NCBI GenBank assembly: GCA_014650015.1 | Contig: BMUD01000005.1 | Span: 124,001-188,000 of the forward strand | DNA: 64,000 nucleotides | Origin: Streptomyces griseoloalbus | GTDB lineage: Bacteria; Actinomycetota; Actinomycetes; Streptomycetales; Streptomycetaceae | Direction: 5' to 3' | In this document: piece after piece, positions 16,384 to 24,572 of the stretch | Layout of the letters: each line of letters opens with the position of its first letter | How positions within the stretch are numbered: position 1 is the first letter of the stretch | Program-made: the position numbers and the translations under genes | The notes under the pieces: model-generated | Told to the model about the DNA's origin: nothing | What the model saw: only the letters and a program-made list of their open reading frames with translations | Database searches by the model: none

Positions 16384-19086
16384 GTGAGCGAGATACCAGC
16401 GAAGGCCACGGAGTCCGAGGACTCGTCGGGCGGCGCGAGGACAGGGGCCGCGGACGGCTCCGCCTTCGGCGACGCTCCGTCCGCCGACGCGATGTGGCAG
16501 ACCAGTCCACCCGGCTCCATGTACGACTACATCAAGGTCGCTTCCTTCTCCATCGGCCCGGACGGGCTGGTCGACCAGTGGAGCCTGCGCGCCGAGCAGA
16601 TCTTCGGTGTCCCCGCCGACCGCGCCGTCGGCATGGACCCCATCGAGGCGTTCCTCGAGCCCGTCCGGCGGGAGCGCGGCCAGCGCAAGATGGCCGAGAT
16701 CCTCGACGGGCGGGAGTGGACCGGAGTGGTGCCCTTCCGGCTGCCGGACTCGGTGGCGGCGGACGAGCGCGACCGGGAGGGCATGGCCGAGGTCTACGTC
16801 ATGCCGACGCGCACCGAGGACGGCGAGAAGGCCGCCGTCTGCATCGTCGTCGACGTCCGCACCCTGCGCCGCATCGAGACCGACCTCGCCGCCTCGCAGG
16901 CCATATTCGGCCAATCTCCCTTCGGCTTCCTGCTGATCGACCCCGACCTGCGGGTACGCCGAGCCAACCAGCGGTTCGCGTCCACTTTCGGCGGCAGCCC
17001 CGACGACCACCGCGGCAAGGGTGTGCACGACTACCTGCCGCGCGGCGAGGCCGAGCGGGTGGCCGCGACCCTGCGCCGGGTGCTGGAGACCGGTGACTCC
17101 ATCACGGACATGCACGTCACGGGCTTCGTGCCGGGCTCCGACGAGCGCCGCCACTGGTCCGTCAACCTCTACCGCGTACACAGCGGCAGCGGCCGGCCCA
17201 TCGGCATCGCCTGGCTCGGCACCGACATCACCGCCCGCCGTGCCGCCGCCCGAGAGGCCGCCGCCGCACGGCGCAATCTCGCCCTCCTCAACGAGGCGGG
17301 TGCCCGGATCGGCAACTCCCTCGATCTGGAGACCACCGCGCGCGAACTCCTCGACGTCGTCGTCCCCGGCTTCTGCGACCTGGCCACCGTCGATCTCTAC
17401 CAAGGCCTGCTGGCCGGTGACGAGACCCCGCTGGGCCTCGCCGACGGCAGCGCGGAGGTACGCCGCGTCGCCTTCGCCAGCGCCGTCTCCGACGCGCCGT
17501 TCAGCGGCGGCACCGCCGAACCCGTCAAGCTGGGCGCCGTCCACCACTACCCGTTCAGCTCGCCCTGCGCGGACGCCCTGCGCACCGCCCGTCCGCGATT
17601 CGTCCCCGGTGAGGACGGCGGCCTCGTGCAGTCCACGCTCGCCGTGCCGATGGTCGCCCACGACACGGTGGTGGGCCTCGCGCAGTTCGCCCGCACCAAG
17701 GGCAGCGAGCCGTTCGGCGACCGCGACCGCGACCTCGCGGTCGAGCTGGCCGCGCGCGCCGCCGTCTGCATCGACAACGCCCGCCTGTACCGGCGCGAGC
17801 ACGAACGCGCGCTGATACTGCAGCGGTCCCTGCTCCCGCCCGGCGACCCGGAGGCCTCCGGCCTCGACATCGCCTGCCGCTATCTGCCGGGCAACGCGGC
17901 GACGGGCCGGCCCAGCGAGGTCGGCGGCGACTGGTTCGACGTCATCGAACTGCCCGGCCACCGCACCGCGCTGGTCGTCGGCGACGTCATGGGGCGGGGC
18001 CTGCGCGCCGCCGTGGCGATGGGCGAACTGCGCACCGCCGTGCGCACACTGGCCCAGCTCGACCTCGAACCCGCCGAGGTGCTCGCCCAGCTGGACGAGA
18101 TCGCCCGGGGACTCGGCGCCCCCGGCGGCCCCTCCCAGGCCTTCGGCTCCGTGGGAGGCGTCCAGCAGGCGACCCGCGCCGCCCGCCGCCCCCGCGAGGC
18201 CGACCTCTCCGAGGTCTACCTGGCGACCTGCGTCTACGCCGTCTACGACGCGGTGACCAGGCGCTGCACCTTCGCCAACGCGGGCCATCTGCCGCCCGTC
18301 CTGGTCGAACCGGGCGAGCCCGCGCTGATGCTGGACGTGCCGCCCGGCATGCCGCTCGGTGTCGGCGGGGAGCCCTTCGAGGAGGTGGAGGTCGAACTGG
18401 CCGAGGGCGCCCTGCTCGCCCTCTACACGGACGGACTCGTCGAAAGCCGCGACCACCCCCTCGACGAGGGCCTCCAGGCCTTCGTGGGCGCCCTGACGGC
18501 CCCCTCCCGCCCGTCGCCCGGCCACCACCCCCCGACGACGGCGCCGGGCGCCGACACCTATCCGAACCTGGAGGACGTCTGCGACCACGTCCTCAACACC
18601 CTCGACACCCACCACGGAGAGGACGACATCGCCCTGCTGATGGCCCGCGTCCAGGGGCTGCCCGCCGAGTCCGTCGGCGACTGGACCCTGCCCCGCGAGC
18701 CCCGCAGCGTGGGCCGCGCCCGCGAGTACGCCCGCGGGCAGCTGCTCAGCTGGGACATGGAGCCCCTGGTCGACACCACGGAGCTCCTGGTGAGCGAACT
18801 GGTCACCAACGCCCTGCGCTACGGCGAGGGCGAGATCAGGCTCCGTCTCCTCCTCGACCGCACCCTGGTCTGCGAGGTCTGGGACTCCGGCCTGGTCCAG
18901 CCCCGCCGGCGTCGCGCCCGCGACACAGACGAGGGCGGCCGGGGCCTCCAGCTCGTCGGCCTGCTGAGCGCCGCCTGGGGCTCCCGTCGTACGCCCCGGG
19001 GCAAGACGGTCTGGTTCGAACTCCCCCTCCCCGGCCCCGACACCAGCCTCACCGACCCGGCGGAGGCACTGCTGAGCCTGTTCTGA
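16384..19086 (+). CDS. PAS-PAS-GAF-SpoIIE phosphatase with C-terminal HATPase domain
   Basis: 900 residues from GTG 16384, with GGAGGGG ten nucleotides upstream. Order: disordered 1-42, PAS ~46-160, PAS ~170-290 (QSPFGFLLIDPDLRVRRANQ), GAF ~300-470, PP2C-type SpoIIE ~477-754 with GGDWFDVIEL and GDVMGRG as metal-binding Asp sites, and an RsbW-like HATPase ~760-894 (LVSELVTNALRYGEG, EGGRGLQLVG). It therefore has both a phosphatase and a kinase-like module for partner switching, controlled by sensory domains. There is no membrane segment, so it is a cytoplasmic sensor of redox, light or small ligands. It has the same domain type as the upstream small ATPase and probably acts in the same stress or developmental circuit. 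Confidence 0.9.
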   Translation: MSEIPAKATESEDSSGGARTGAADGSAFGDAPSADAMWQTSPPGSMYDYIKVASFSIGPDGLVDQWSLRAEQIFGVPADRAVGMDPIEAFLEPVRRERGQRKMAEILDGREWTGVVPFRLPDSVAADERDREGMAEVYVMPTRTEDGEKAAVCIVVDVRTLRRIETDLAASQAIFGQSPFGFLLIDPDLRVRRANQRFASTFGGSPDDHRGKGVHDYLPRGEAERVAATLRRVLETGDSITDMHVTGFVPGSDERRHWSVNLYRVHSGSGRPIGIAWLGTDITARRAAAREAAAARRNLALLNEAGARIGNSLDLETTARELLDVVVPGFCDLATVDLYQGLLAGDETPLGLADGSAEVRRVAFASAVSDAPFSGGTAEPVKLGAVHHYPFSSPCADALRTARPRFVPGEDGGLVQSTLAVPMVAHDTVVGLAQFARTKGSEPFGDRDRDLAVELAARAAVCIDNARLYRREHERALILQRSLLPPGDPEASGLDIACRYLPGNAATGRPSEVGGDWFDVIELPGHRTALVVGDVMGRGLRAAVAMGELRTAVRTLAQLDLEPAEVLAQLDEIARGLGAPGGPSQAFGSVGGVQQATRAARRPREADLSEVYLATCVYAVYDAVTRRCTFANAGHLPPVLVEPGEPALMLDVPPGMPLGVGGEPFEEVEVELAEGALLALYTDGLVESRDHPLDEGLQAFVGALTAPSRPSPGHHPPTTAPGADTYPNLEDVCDHVLNTLDTHHGEDDIALLMARVQGLPAESVGDWTLPREPRSVGRAREYARGQLLSWDMEPLVDTTELLVSELVTNALRYGEGEIRLRLLLDRTLVCEVWDSGLVQPRRRRARDTDEGGRGLQLVGLLSAAWGSRRTPRGKTVWFELPLPGPDTSLTDPAEALLSLF

Positions 19087-19176
19087 CAACCGTTGTCGGA
19101 ACCACGACGTCCTGACGCGTCGTCTCCTCCCACACCACGGGCCACACGGCCGGGCCGAGAGGCGGGGAGGACGCGC

Positions 19177-20361
19177 ATGGAGCGCACACAGTCGCAGGAA
19201 CCGGCGGGCACGAGGGGCCAGGTCGGTGAGCAGGGACCGGTGGCGGCCGGGGGCCGGGTCGGTGAGCAGGGACCGGTGGCGGCCGGGGGCCAGGTCGGTC
19301 CGCGGGAGCCTGCCGAAGGCACCGCACCCCCGGAGGCGAAACGCGGCCTGCCCTGGGCCCGCCGGCTCAGACGCACCGCCCTCGGGCTGGTCCTGGCCCT
19401 CCTGGTGCCCCTCCTCACCGCCGAGACGGCCCTGTGGATCAACTACACCGGCGACCCGGTGGACGGCACCCGCACCCGCGACCGGGACGCCATCTGGCTC
19501 GGGCACGCGTGGGTCGACGGGCGGAAGAAGGACGCCGACATCACCGCGCTCGCCCGCCGCCTCGACGGCACCGGCATCCGCGACCTGTACGTCCACTCCG
19601 GCCCGCTGGAGCACGACGGCACCCTGCCGAAGTCGGCGTACCCCCGCGCGCGTTGGCTGATCGACTCCGTGCACCGCGAGCTGCCCGGCGTCCGCGTCCA
19701 GGCCTGGCTCGGCGACATCCTCGCCCCCGAGCACCCCGAGGCCCTGCACCTGGAGCGCGCCGAGTCCCGCGCCGCGATCCTCCGCTCCACCCGCGAGATC
19801 CTGGACGCCGGTTACGACGGCGTCCACTTCGACCTCGAGCCCCTGCACTCCGGCGACGGCGATTACCTGAAGCTTCTGGACGCCCTGCACGAGGAGACCG
19901 GCTCGCGCGACGTCCCGCTCTCCGTCGCCGCCCACCAGATCGACCCGCTCCCCGCCTTCCACTCCTTCTGGGGCACGCTCACCGGCCACCCCAAGTGGTG
20001 GTCGCAGGAGTACTTCGGGCAGGTGGCCCGCCGCGTCGACCAGATCGCCCTCATGTCGTACGACACCATCCAGCCACTGGAGGGCACCTACGGCGGCTAC
20101 GTCGCCCAGCAGACCGCCCTCGCCCTGGAGGTCACCCCGCCCTCCACCGACCTGCTGATGGGTCTGCCCTTCTTCCGGGAGAACCGGTTCGGCCACTGGG
20201 CCCACGCCGAGACCGTCCCCGCCGCCGTCCGCGGCGTGCGCCTCGGCCTGTCCCGCACCGACGCCGACCGCGCCCACTTCGGCGTGGCCCTCTACGTCGA
20301 CTTCGCGGCGACGGAGGCGGACTGGAAGGCGTACCGGGAGGGCTGGCTCAACGAGCCGTGA
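19177..20361 (+). CDS. membrane-anchored GH18-like TIM-barrel protein
   Basis: 394 residues from ATG 19177 with GGCGGGGAGG just upstream. The N-terminus (1-60) is disordered and contains a duplicated 12-residue block. A signal-anchor helix lies at ~64-84, so the rest is outside. The extracellular part looks like a glycoside-hydrolase barrel: DGVHFDLEP at 214-222 resembles the DxxDxDxE catalytic strand of GH18, and ALMSYD at 291-296 matches another GH18 strand. The Asp/Glu spacing is not canonical, so activity on chitin or peptidoglycan is uncertain. It ends 18 nt from the convergent sdh operon. Confidence 0.7.
   Translation: MERTQSQEPAGTRGQVGEQGPVAAGGRVGEQGPVAAGGQVGPREPAEGTAPPEAKRGLPWARRLRRTALGLVLALLVPLLTAETALWINYTGDPVDGTRTRDRDAIWLGHAWVDGRKKDADITALARRLDGTGIRDLYVHSGPLEHDGTLPKSAYPRARWLIDSVHRELPGVRVQAWLGDILAPEHPEALHLERAESRAAILRSTREILDAGYDGVHFDLEPLHSGDGDYLKLLDALHEETGSRDVPLSVAAHQIDPLPAFHSFWGTLTGHPKWWSQEYFGQVARRVDQIALMSYDTIQPLEGTYGGYVAQQTALALEVTPPSTDLLMGLPFFRENRFGHWAHAETVPAAVRGVRLGLSRTDADRAHFGVALYVDFAATEADWKAYREGWLNEP
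19225..19296 (+). repeat. 36-bp tandem duplication inside the GH18-like gene
   Basis: Two consecutive 36-bp copies differ at one base (…GGGCCGGGTC versus …GGGCCAGGTC) and encode two copies of GEQGPVAAGG(R/Q)V in the cytoplasmic N-tail. A partial copy of the end precedes them. The frame is kept. Confidence 0.92.
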
Positions 20362-20379
20362 GCGAGCCGTGCGCGAGGC

Positions 20380-21147
20380 TCAGGAGCGCCGCCGGATCTT
20401 GTCGCCCAGCCACACCAGCGGGTCGTACTTGCGGTCGACGGCCCGTTCCTTCAGCGGGATCAGCGCGTTGTCCGTGATCCTGATCCCCTCGGGGCAGACC
20501 TCCGTACAGCACTTGGTGATGTTGCAGTAGCCGAGGCCGTGGTCGTCCTGGGCCGTGCGCCCGCGGTCCAGGCCGGCCTCCTCGGCCGCGTCCAGCGGAT
20601 GCATGTCGAGCTCCGCGACCCGCATCAGGAAGCGCGGCCCCGCGAACGCCTGCTTGTTCTCCTCGTGGTCGCGCACCACATGGCAGGTGTCCTGGCACAG
20701 GAAGCACTCGATGCACTTGCGGAACTCCTGCGAACGGTCCACGTCCTCCTGCGTCATCCGGTACTCGCCCGGCCCGACCCCCTCCGGCGGCACGAAGGAC
20801 GGGACCTGCCGGGCCTTGGCGTAATTGAAGCCGACGTCCGTCACCAGGTCGCGGATCACCGGGAAGGCCCGCAGCGGGGTCACGGTGATCGTCTCGTCCC
20901 GCTCGAACACCGACATCCGGGTCATGCACAGCAGCCGGGGACGCCCGTTGATCTCCGCCGAGCAGGAACCGCACTTGCCGGCCTTGCAGTTCCAGCGCAC
21001 GGCGAGATCGGGGGCCTGGGTGGCCTGGAGGCGGTGGATGATGTCGAGCACCACCTCGCCGTCGTTCACCTCGACCGCGAAGTCCTCCAGGCCGCCGCCC
21101 CGCACGTCTCCCCGCCACACCTTGAAGCGGGCCTCGTAGCTGCTCAC
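20380..21147 (-). CDS. sdhB: succinate dehydrogenase / fumarate reductase iron-sulfur subunit
   Basis: 255 residues from a GTG overlapping the flavoprotein stop by 4 nt. The [2Fe-2S] ligands are C54, C59, C62 and C74 (WNCKAGKCGSC and LLC). The [4Fe-4S]/[3Fe-4S] motifs CIECFLCQDTC and CNITKCCTEVCPEG follow in the C-terminal half. It passes electrons from the flavoprotein to the membrane anchor. The three-subunit layout with a single five-helix anchor is the Bacillus/Wolinella-like type, distinct from the four-gene sdhCDAB operon that Streptomyces also carries elsewhere. Succinate oxidation versus fumarate reduction cannot be told from sequence. Confidence 0.92.
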   Translation of the reverse strand: MSSYEARFKVWRGDVRGGGLEDFAVEVNDGEVVLDIIHRLQATQAPDLAVRWNCKAGKCGSCSAEINGRPRLLCMTRMSVFERDETITVTPLRAFPVIRDLVTDVGFNYAKARQVPSFVPPEGVGPGEYRMTQEDVDRSQEFRKCIECFLCQDTCHVVRDHEENKQAFAGPRFLMRVAELDMHPLDAAEEAGLDRGRTAQDDHGLGYCNITKCCTEVCPEGIRITDNALIPLKERAVDRKYDPLVWLGDKIRRRS

Positions 21148-23117
21148 TCGTAGAGCTCCTCTTCGGCGAGGTACTTGACCAGCTCCTCCTTCTCGAAGAG
21201 GGCGAGCAGGTCCGGGCGGATGGGTTCGGTGGTCTCGCGGGTGAGAGCGATCTGGCCGCGCACCGGGTCGGTGGCCGCGAGACCGCCCGTGGGATCGGTG
21301 AGCGCGCACAGCAGGTTGACGTTGCGCCAGGCGCGGTCCATCGCGGAGTGGTCCTCACGGGTGTGTCCGCCGCGCGACTCGGTGCGCTCCAGCGCCGCCC
21401 GGGCCACGCACTCGCTGACCAGCAGCATGTTCCTGAGGTCCAGCGCGAGGTGCCATCCCGGGTTGAACTGCCGGTGCCCCTCGACCCCGGCCCGGCGCGC
21501 CCGCACCCGCAGCTCGGCCAGTTTCTCCAGGGCGCGCTCCATCTCGTGCTCACGGCGGATGATGCCGACCAGGTCGTTCATCGTCTGCTGGAGTTCCTGG
21601 TGCAGGGTGTACGGGTTCTCCGGCGGGCCCTCGGCCGGTGCCTCGCTCTCCGCGGAGAACGGCCGCAGGGCCTCCGCGGCGGCCGCGTCGACCTGTACGT
21701 CGTCCACCCGGGGCCGCGCGGCCGCCGCGCCACTCGCGTACTCGGCCGCGTGCCGGCCCGCCCGGCGCCCGAACACCAGCAGATCGGACAGCGAGTTCCC
21801 GCCGAGCCGGTTGGAGCCGTGCATCCCGCCGGCCACCTCACCGGCCGCGAAGAGCCCCGGCACCCCGCGTGCCGCCGCCGAGTCGGAGTCGACGGCGATG
21901 CCGCCCATCACGTAGTGGCAGGTCGGCCCGACCTCCATCGCCTCCGCCGTGATGTCGACGTCCGCCAGCTCCTTGAACTGGTGGTACATCGACGGCAGCC
22001 GCCGCCTGATCACCTCGGCCGGCATCCGCGTGGACACGTCCAGGAAGACCCCGCCGTGCGGGGAGCCGCGGCCCGCCTTCACCTCGGCGTTGATCGCGCG
22101 GGCCACCTCGTCGCGGGGGAGCAGCTCGGGCGGGCGCCGGTTGTCGTCCGGATCGTCGTACCAGCGGTCGCCCTCGTCCTCGGACTCGGCGTACTTGTCC
22201 TTGAAGACGTCCGGGATGTAGTCGAACATGAACCGCTTGCCCTCGGAGTTGCGCAGCACCCCGCCGTCCCCGCGCACCGACTCGGTGACCAGGATGCCCT
22301 TCACCGACGGCGGCCAGACCATCCCCGTCGGGTGGAACTGCACGAACTCCATGTTCAGCAGCGGCGCCCCGGCGAGCAGCGCCAGCGCGTGACCGTCGCC
22401 GGTGTACTCCCACGAGTTCGACGTCACCTTGAACGACTTGCCGATGCCGCCGGTGGCGATCACCACGGCGGGCGCCTCCAGGACGAAGAAGCGGCCGGAC
22501 TCCCGCTCGTACCCGAAGACCCCCGAGACCCTCCCCCGGCCCTCGGCCGGGGGGACCCCCATCCCGCTTCGCTCGCCCTCCTTGAGCACCCGGGTGACCG
22601 TGCACTCCTGGAAGACCTTCAGCCGGGACTCGTAGTCCCCGGTGTCCCGGAAGTCCTCCTGCTGGAGCGCGACGATCTTCTGCTGGAGGGTGCGGATCAG
22701 CTCCAGGCCGGTGCGGTCGCCGACGTGCGCCAGGCGCGGGTACTCGTGGCCGCCGAAGTTGCGCTGCGAGATCCGGCCGTCCTCGGTCCGGTCGAACAGC
22801 GCGCCCCAGGTCTCCAGCTCCCACACCCGCTGCGGTGCCTCCTGGGCGTGCAGCTCGGCCATCCGCCACTGGTTGAGGAACTTGCCGCCGCGCATGGTGT
22901 CGCGGAAGTGGACCTGCCAGTTGTCCCCGGCGTTGACGTTGCCCATCGCGGCCGCGATGCCGCCCTCGGCCATCACGGTGTGCGCCTTGCCGAACAGCGA
23001 CTTGCAGATCACGGCCGTACGGGCGCCCCGCTCCCGCGCCTCGATGGCGGCGCGCAGTCCGGCGCCGCCCGCACCGACCACGACGACGTCCCATTCCTGC
23101 CGGTCGACCACGGGCAT
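21144..23117 (-). CDS. sdhA: succinate dehydrogenase / fumarate reductase flavoprotein subunit
   Basis: 657 residues. The N-terminal dinucleotide fold is VVVVGAGGAGLRAA (~11-24) and H46 in KAHTVMAEGG is the expected covalent FAD attachment. The capping domain carries QFHPTG and later an MPAEVIRRRLP / TCHYVMGGI segment of the active site. The length matches class B (Bacillus-type) enzymes. It oxidises succinate (or reduces fumarate) at the inner face of the membrane. It is the second enzyme gene of the sdhC-sdhA-sdhB operon, 19 nt after sdhC, and overlaps sdhB by 4 nt. Confidence 0.94.
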   Translation of the reverse strand: MPVVDRQEWDVVVVGAGGAGLRAAIEARERGARTAVICKSLFGKAHTVMAEGGIAAAMGNVNAGDNWQVHFRDTMRGGKFLNQWRMAELHAQEAPQRVWELETWGALFDRTEDGRISQRNFGGHEYPRLAHVGDRTGLELIRTLQQKIVALQQEDFRDTGDYESRLKVFQECTVTRVLKEGERSGMGVPPAEGRGRVSGVFGYERESGRFFVLEAPAVVIATGGIGKSFKVTSNSWEYTGDGHALALLAGAPLLNMEFVQFHPTGMVWPPSVKGILVTESVRGDGGVLRNSEGKRFMFDYIPDVFKDKYAESEDEGDRWYDDPDDNRRPPELLPRDEVARAINAEVKAGRGSPHGGVFLDVSTRMPAEVIRRRLPSMYHQFKELADVDITAEAMEVGPTCHYVMGGIAVDSDSAAARGVPGLFAAGEVAGGMHGSNRLGGNSLSDLLVFGRRAGRHAAEYASGAAAARPRVDDVQVDAAAAEALRPFSAESEAPAEGPPENPYTLHQELQQTMNDLVGIIRREHEMERALEKLAELRVRARRAGVEGHRQFNPGWHLALDLRNMLLVSECVARAALERTESRGGHTREDHSAMDRAWRNVNLLCALTDPTGGLAATDPVRGQIALTRETTEPIRPDLLALFEKEELVKYLAEEELYE

Positions 23118-23136
23118 CAGTCAGTTCCCCACTCAG

Positions 23137-24009
23137 CTAGAAGAAGCGCGGATCGTCGAAGGCACCGGACGCGACGAGATACACGTAGAGATCGGCGAGC
23201 GCCACGCTGAGCAGCGACGCCCAGGCGAGCTGCATGTGCCGGCCGTTCAGCCGGCTCACCCACTGCCACATCCGGTAGCGCACCGGATGCTTCGAGAAGT
23301 GCTTCAGCTTCCCGCCGACGATGTGCCGGCAGGAGTGGCAGGAGAGGGTGTACGCCCAGATCAGCACGATGTTGACCAGGAAGACCAGCGTGCCGAGGCC
23401 CATGTGGCCCCACGCGTAGTGCTCGTCGCGGAAGGCGAGGACGGTGTCGTAGGTCAGGATGCCCGCCACCGGGAGGGCCGCGTAGAAGAAGTACCGGTGG
23501 AGGTTCTGCAGGATCAGCGGGAAGCGGGTCTCCCCGGTGTACGTGCCGTGCGGTTCGGCCACCGCGCAGGCCGGCGGGGACGCCCAGAAGCCCCGGTAGT
23601 AGGCCTTGCGGTAGTAGTAGCAGGTCAGGCGGAAGCCGAGCGGGAAGATCAGGACGATGATCGCCGGCGAGATGCCCCACCAGCTGCCGAACAGGTCCCA
23701 GTTCGGCCCGGCCCTCATCGGCTCGCAGTTCTCCGCGAGACACGGCGAGTAGAACGGTGAGACGTACGGTGCCGCGTAGTAGTCGGCGTTCGCGAAGGCC
23801 CGCCAGGTCGAGTAGACGATGAAGGCGAGCAGCCCGGCCGCGGTGGCGGCCGGGGCCAGCCACCAGCGGTCGGTCCGCAGGTGCGGGGCGCTGATCGCGG
23901 CGCGCGTACCCGTTCTCACGCCGCCTCGGGGACGGGGTTCTGTGGCAGGGGGTTCCGTACCAGTGGCCACGTGTCCACTCCGGTCGGGGTCAGGGGGCGC
24001 GACGGTCAC
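23137..24009 (-). CDS. sdhC: succinate dehydrogenase membrane anchor (cytochrome b) subunit
   Basis: 290 residues. A ~45-residue hydrophilic start is followed by five likely membrane helices (about 50-70, 105-128, 170-190, 200-222, 260-280). His residues in helices (HRYFFYAALP, HMGLGTLV, CHSCRH) are candidate haem ligands. It anchors SdhAB and passes electrons to or from menaquinone. The external segment has a CLAENC pair that could form a disulfide. The start overlaps the preceding small gene by 20 nt, indicating one operon. Confidence 0.88.
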   Translation of the reverse strand: MTVAPPDPDRSGHVATGTEPPATEPRPRGGVRTGTRAAISAPHLRTDRWWLAPAATAAGLLAFIVYSTWRAFANADYYAAPYVSPFYSPCLAENCEPMRAGPNWDLFGSWWGISPAIIVLIFPLGFRLTCYYYRKAYYRGFWASPPACAVAEPHGTYTGETRFPLILQNLHRYFFYAALPVAGILTYDTVLAFRDEHYAWGHMGLGTLVFLVNIVLIWAYTLSCHSCRHIVGGKLKHFSKHPVRYRMWQWVSRLNGRHMQLAWASLLSVALADLYVYLVASGAFDDPRFF

Positions 24010-24283
24010 GGGCGCCGAGTCCCTCGTCGTCCGTGTCCACCCACAGCGACGGGTCGTACGGCGTGTCGGAGATGGTCACGAGATCGGGGCGCGTCTGCGG
24101 TGCCGTGGTGGTCGCGGCCGTCTCCCGCAGCAGCGCGAGGCTCTCGCGCAGATGGTTGGTGTCGGCGCGGACGCGGCGCATTTCCAGGCCGCCGCTGCCC
24201 ACTTGCTTCTCCAGGCGCCCCACCGACCGGATCAGGTCGTCGAGACAGCGCTGGACGGATGCCAGTTCGTCGTGCACGGACAT
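23990..24283 (-). CDS. small coiled-coil protein leading the sdh operon
   Basis: 97 residues from ATG 24283. The first 60 residues are helical with heptad-like Leu/Val spacing (ELASVQRCLDDLIRSVGRLE, NHLRESLALL) and could form a coiled coil; the tail is acidic (DPSLWVDTDDEG). No signal or membrane segment is present. It is translationally overlapped with sdhC, so it is co-expressed with the dehydrogenase. I do not recognise a characterised family. An assembly or anchoring role is a guess from context. Confidence 0.75.
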   Translation of the reverse strand: MSVHDELASVQRCLDDLIRSVGRLEKQVGSGGLEMRRVRADTNHLRESLALLRETAATTTAPQTRPDLVTISDTPYDPSLWVDTDDEGLGARDRRAP

Positions 24284-24572
24284 GACTTGCCCTCACTTCC
24301 ACGGGTCCTTCGGGCCCAAGGCGGCAACGTTCATGCGCCTGCGAGTGTCGCGCGTCACACCTTGCGCTGTGAAGGGATGTGCGCCGATTGGCCGAGGCGT
24401 ATGGGTGCACCGTCCGGTGCGTTGCGCCGCACGGGTGGCTTGCCACCCGTGGCCGCCGTGTCGTCCTGAGTTGCCGAACCCTTTCCTCTTCAGTGGGCCG
24501 CATACATCGGATGAGCTCCAAATACCACCAAAAGTGATCGTAACGCCCGCGGCTTCCCGGAGGTACCCAGAG

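Noticed and set aside
16225-20277. A 1350-codon open frame on the minus strand
   Set aside because: It lies fully antisense to the phosphatase and GH18-like genes, which have clear domains. Its product is Gly/Ala/Val/Asp/Arg-rich without any domain. Long antisense frames are expected at this GC content.
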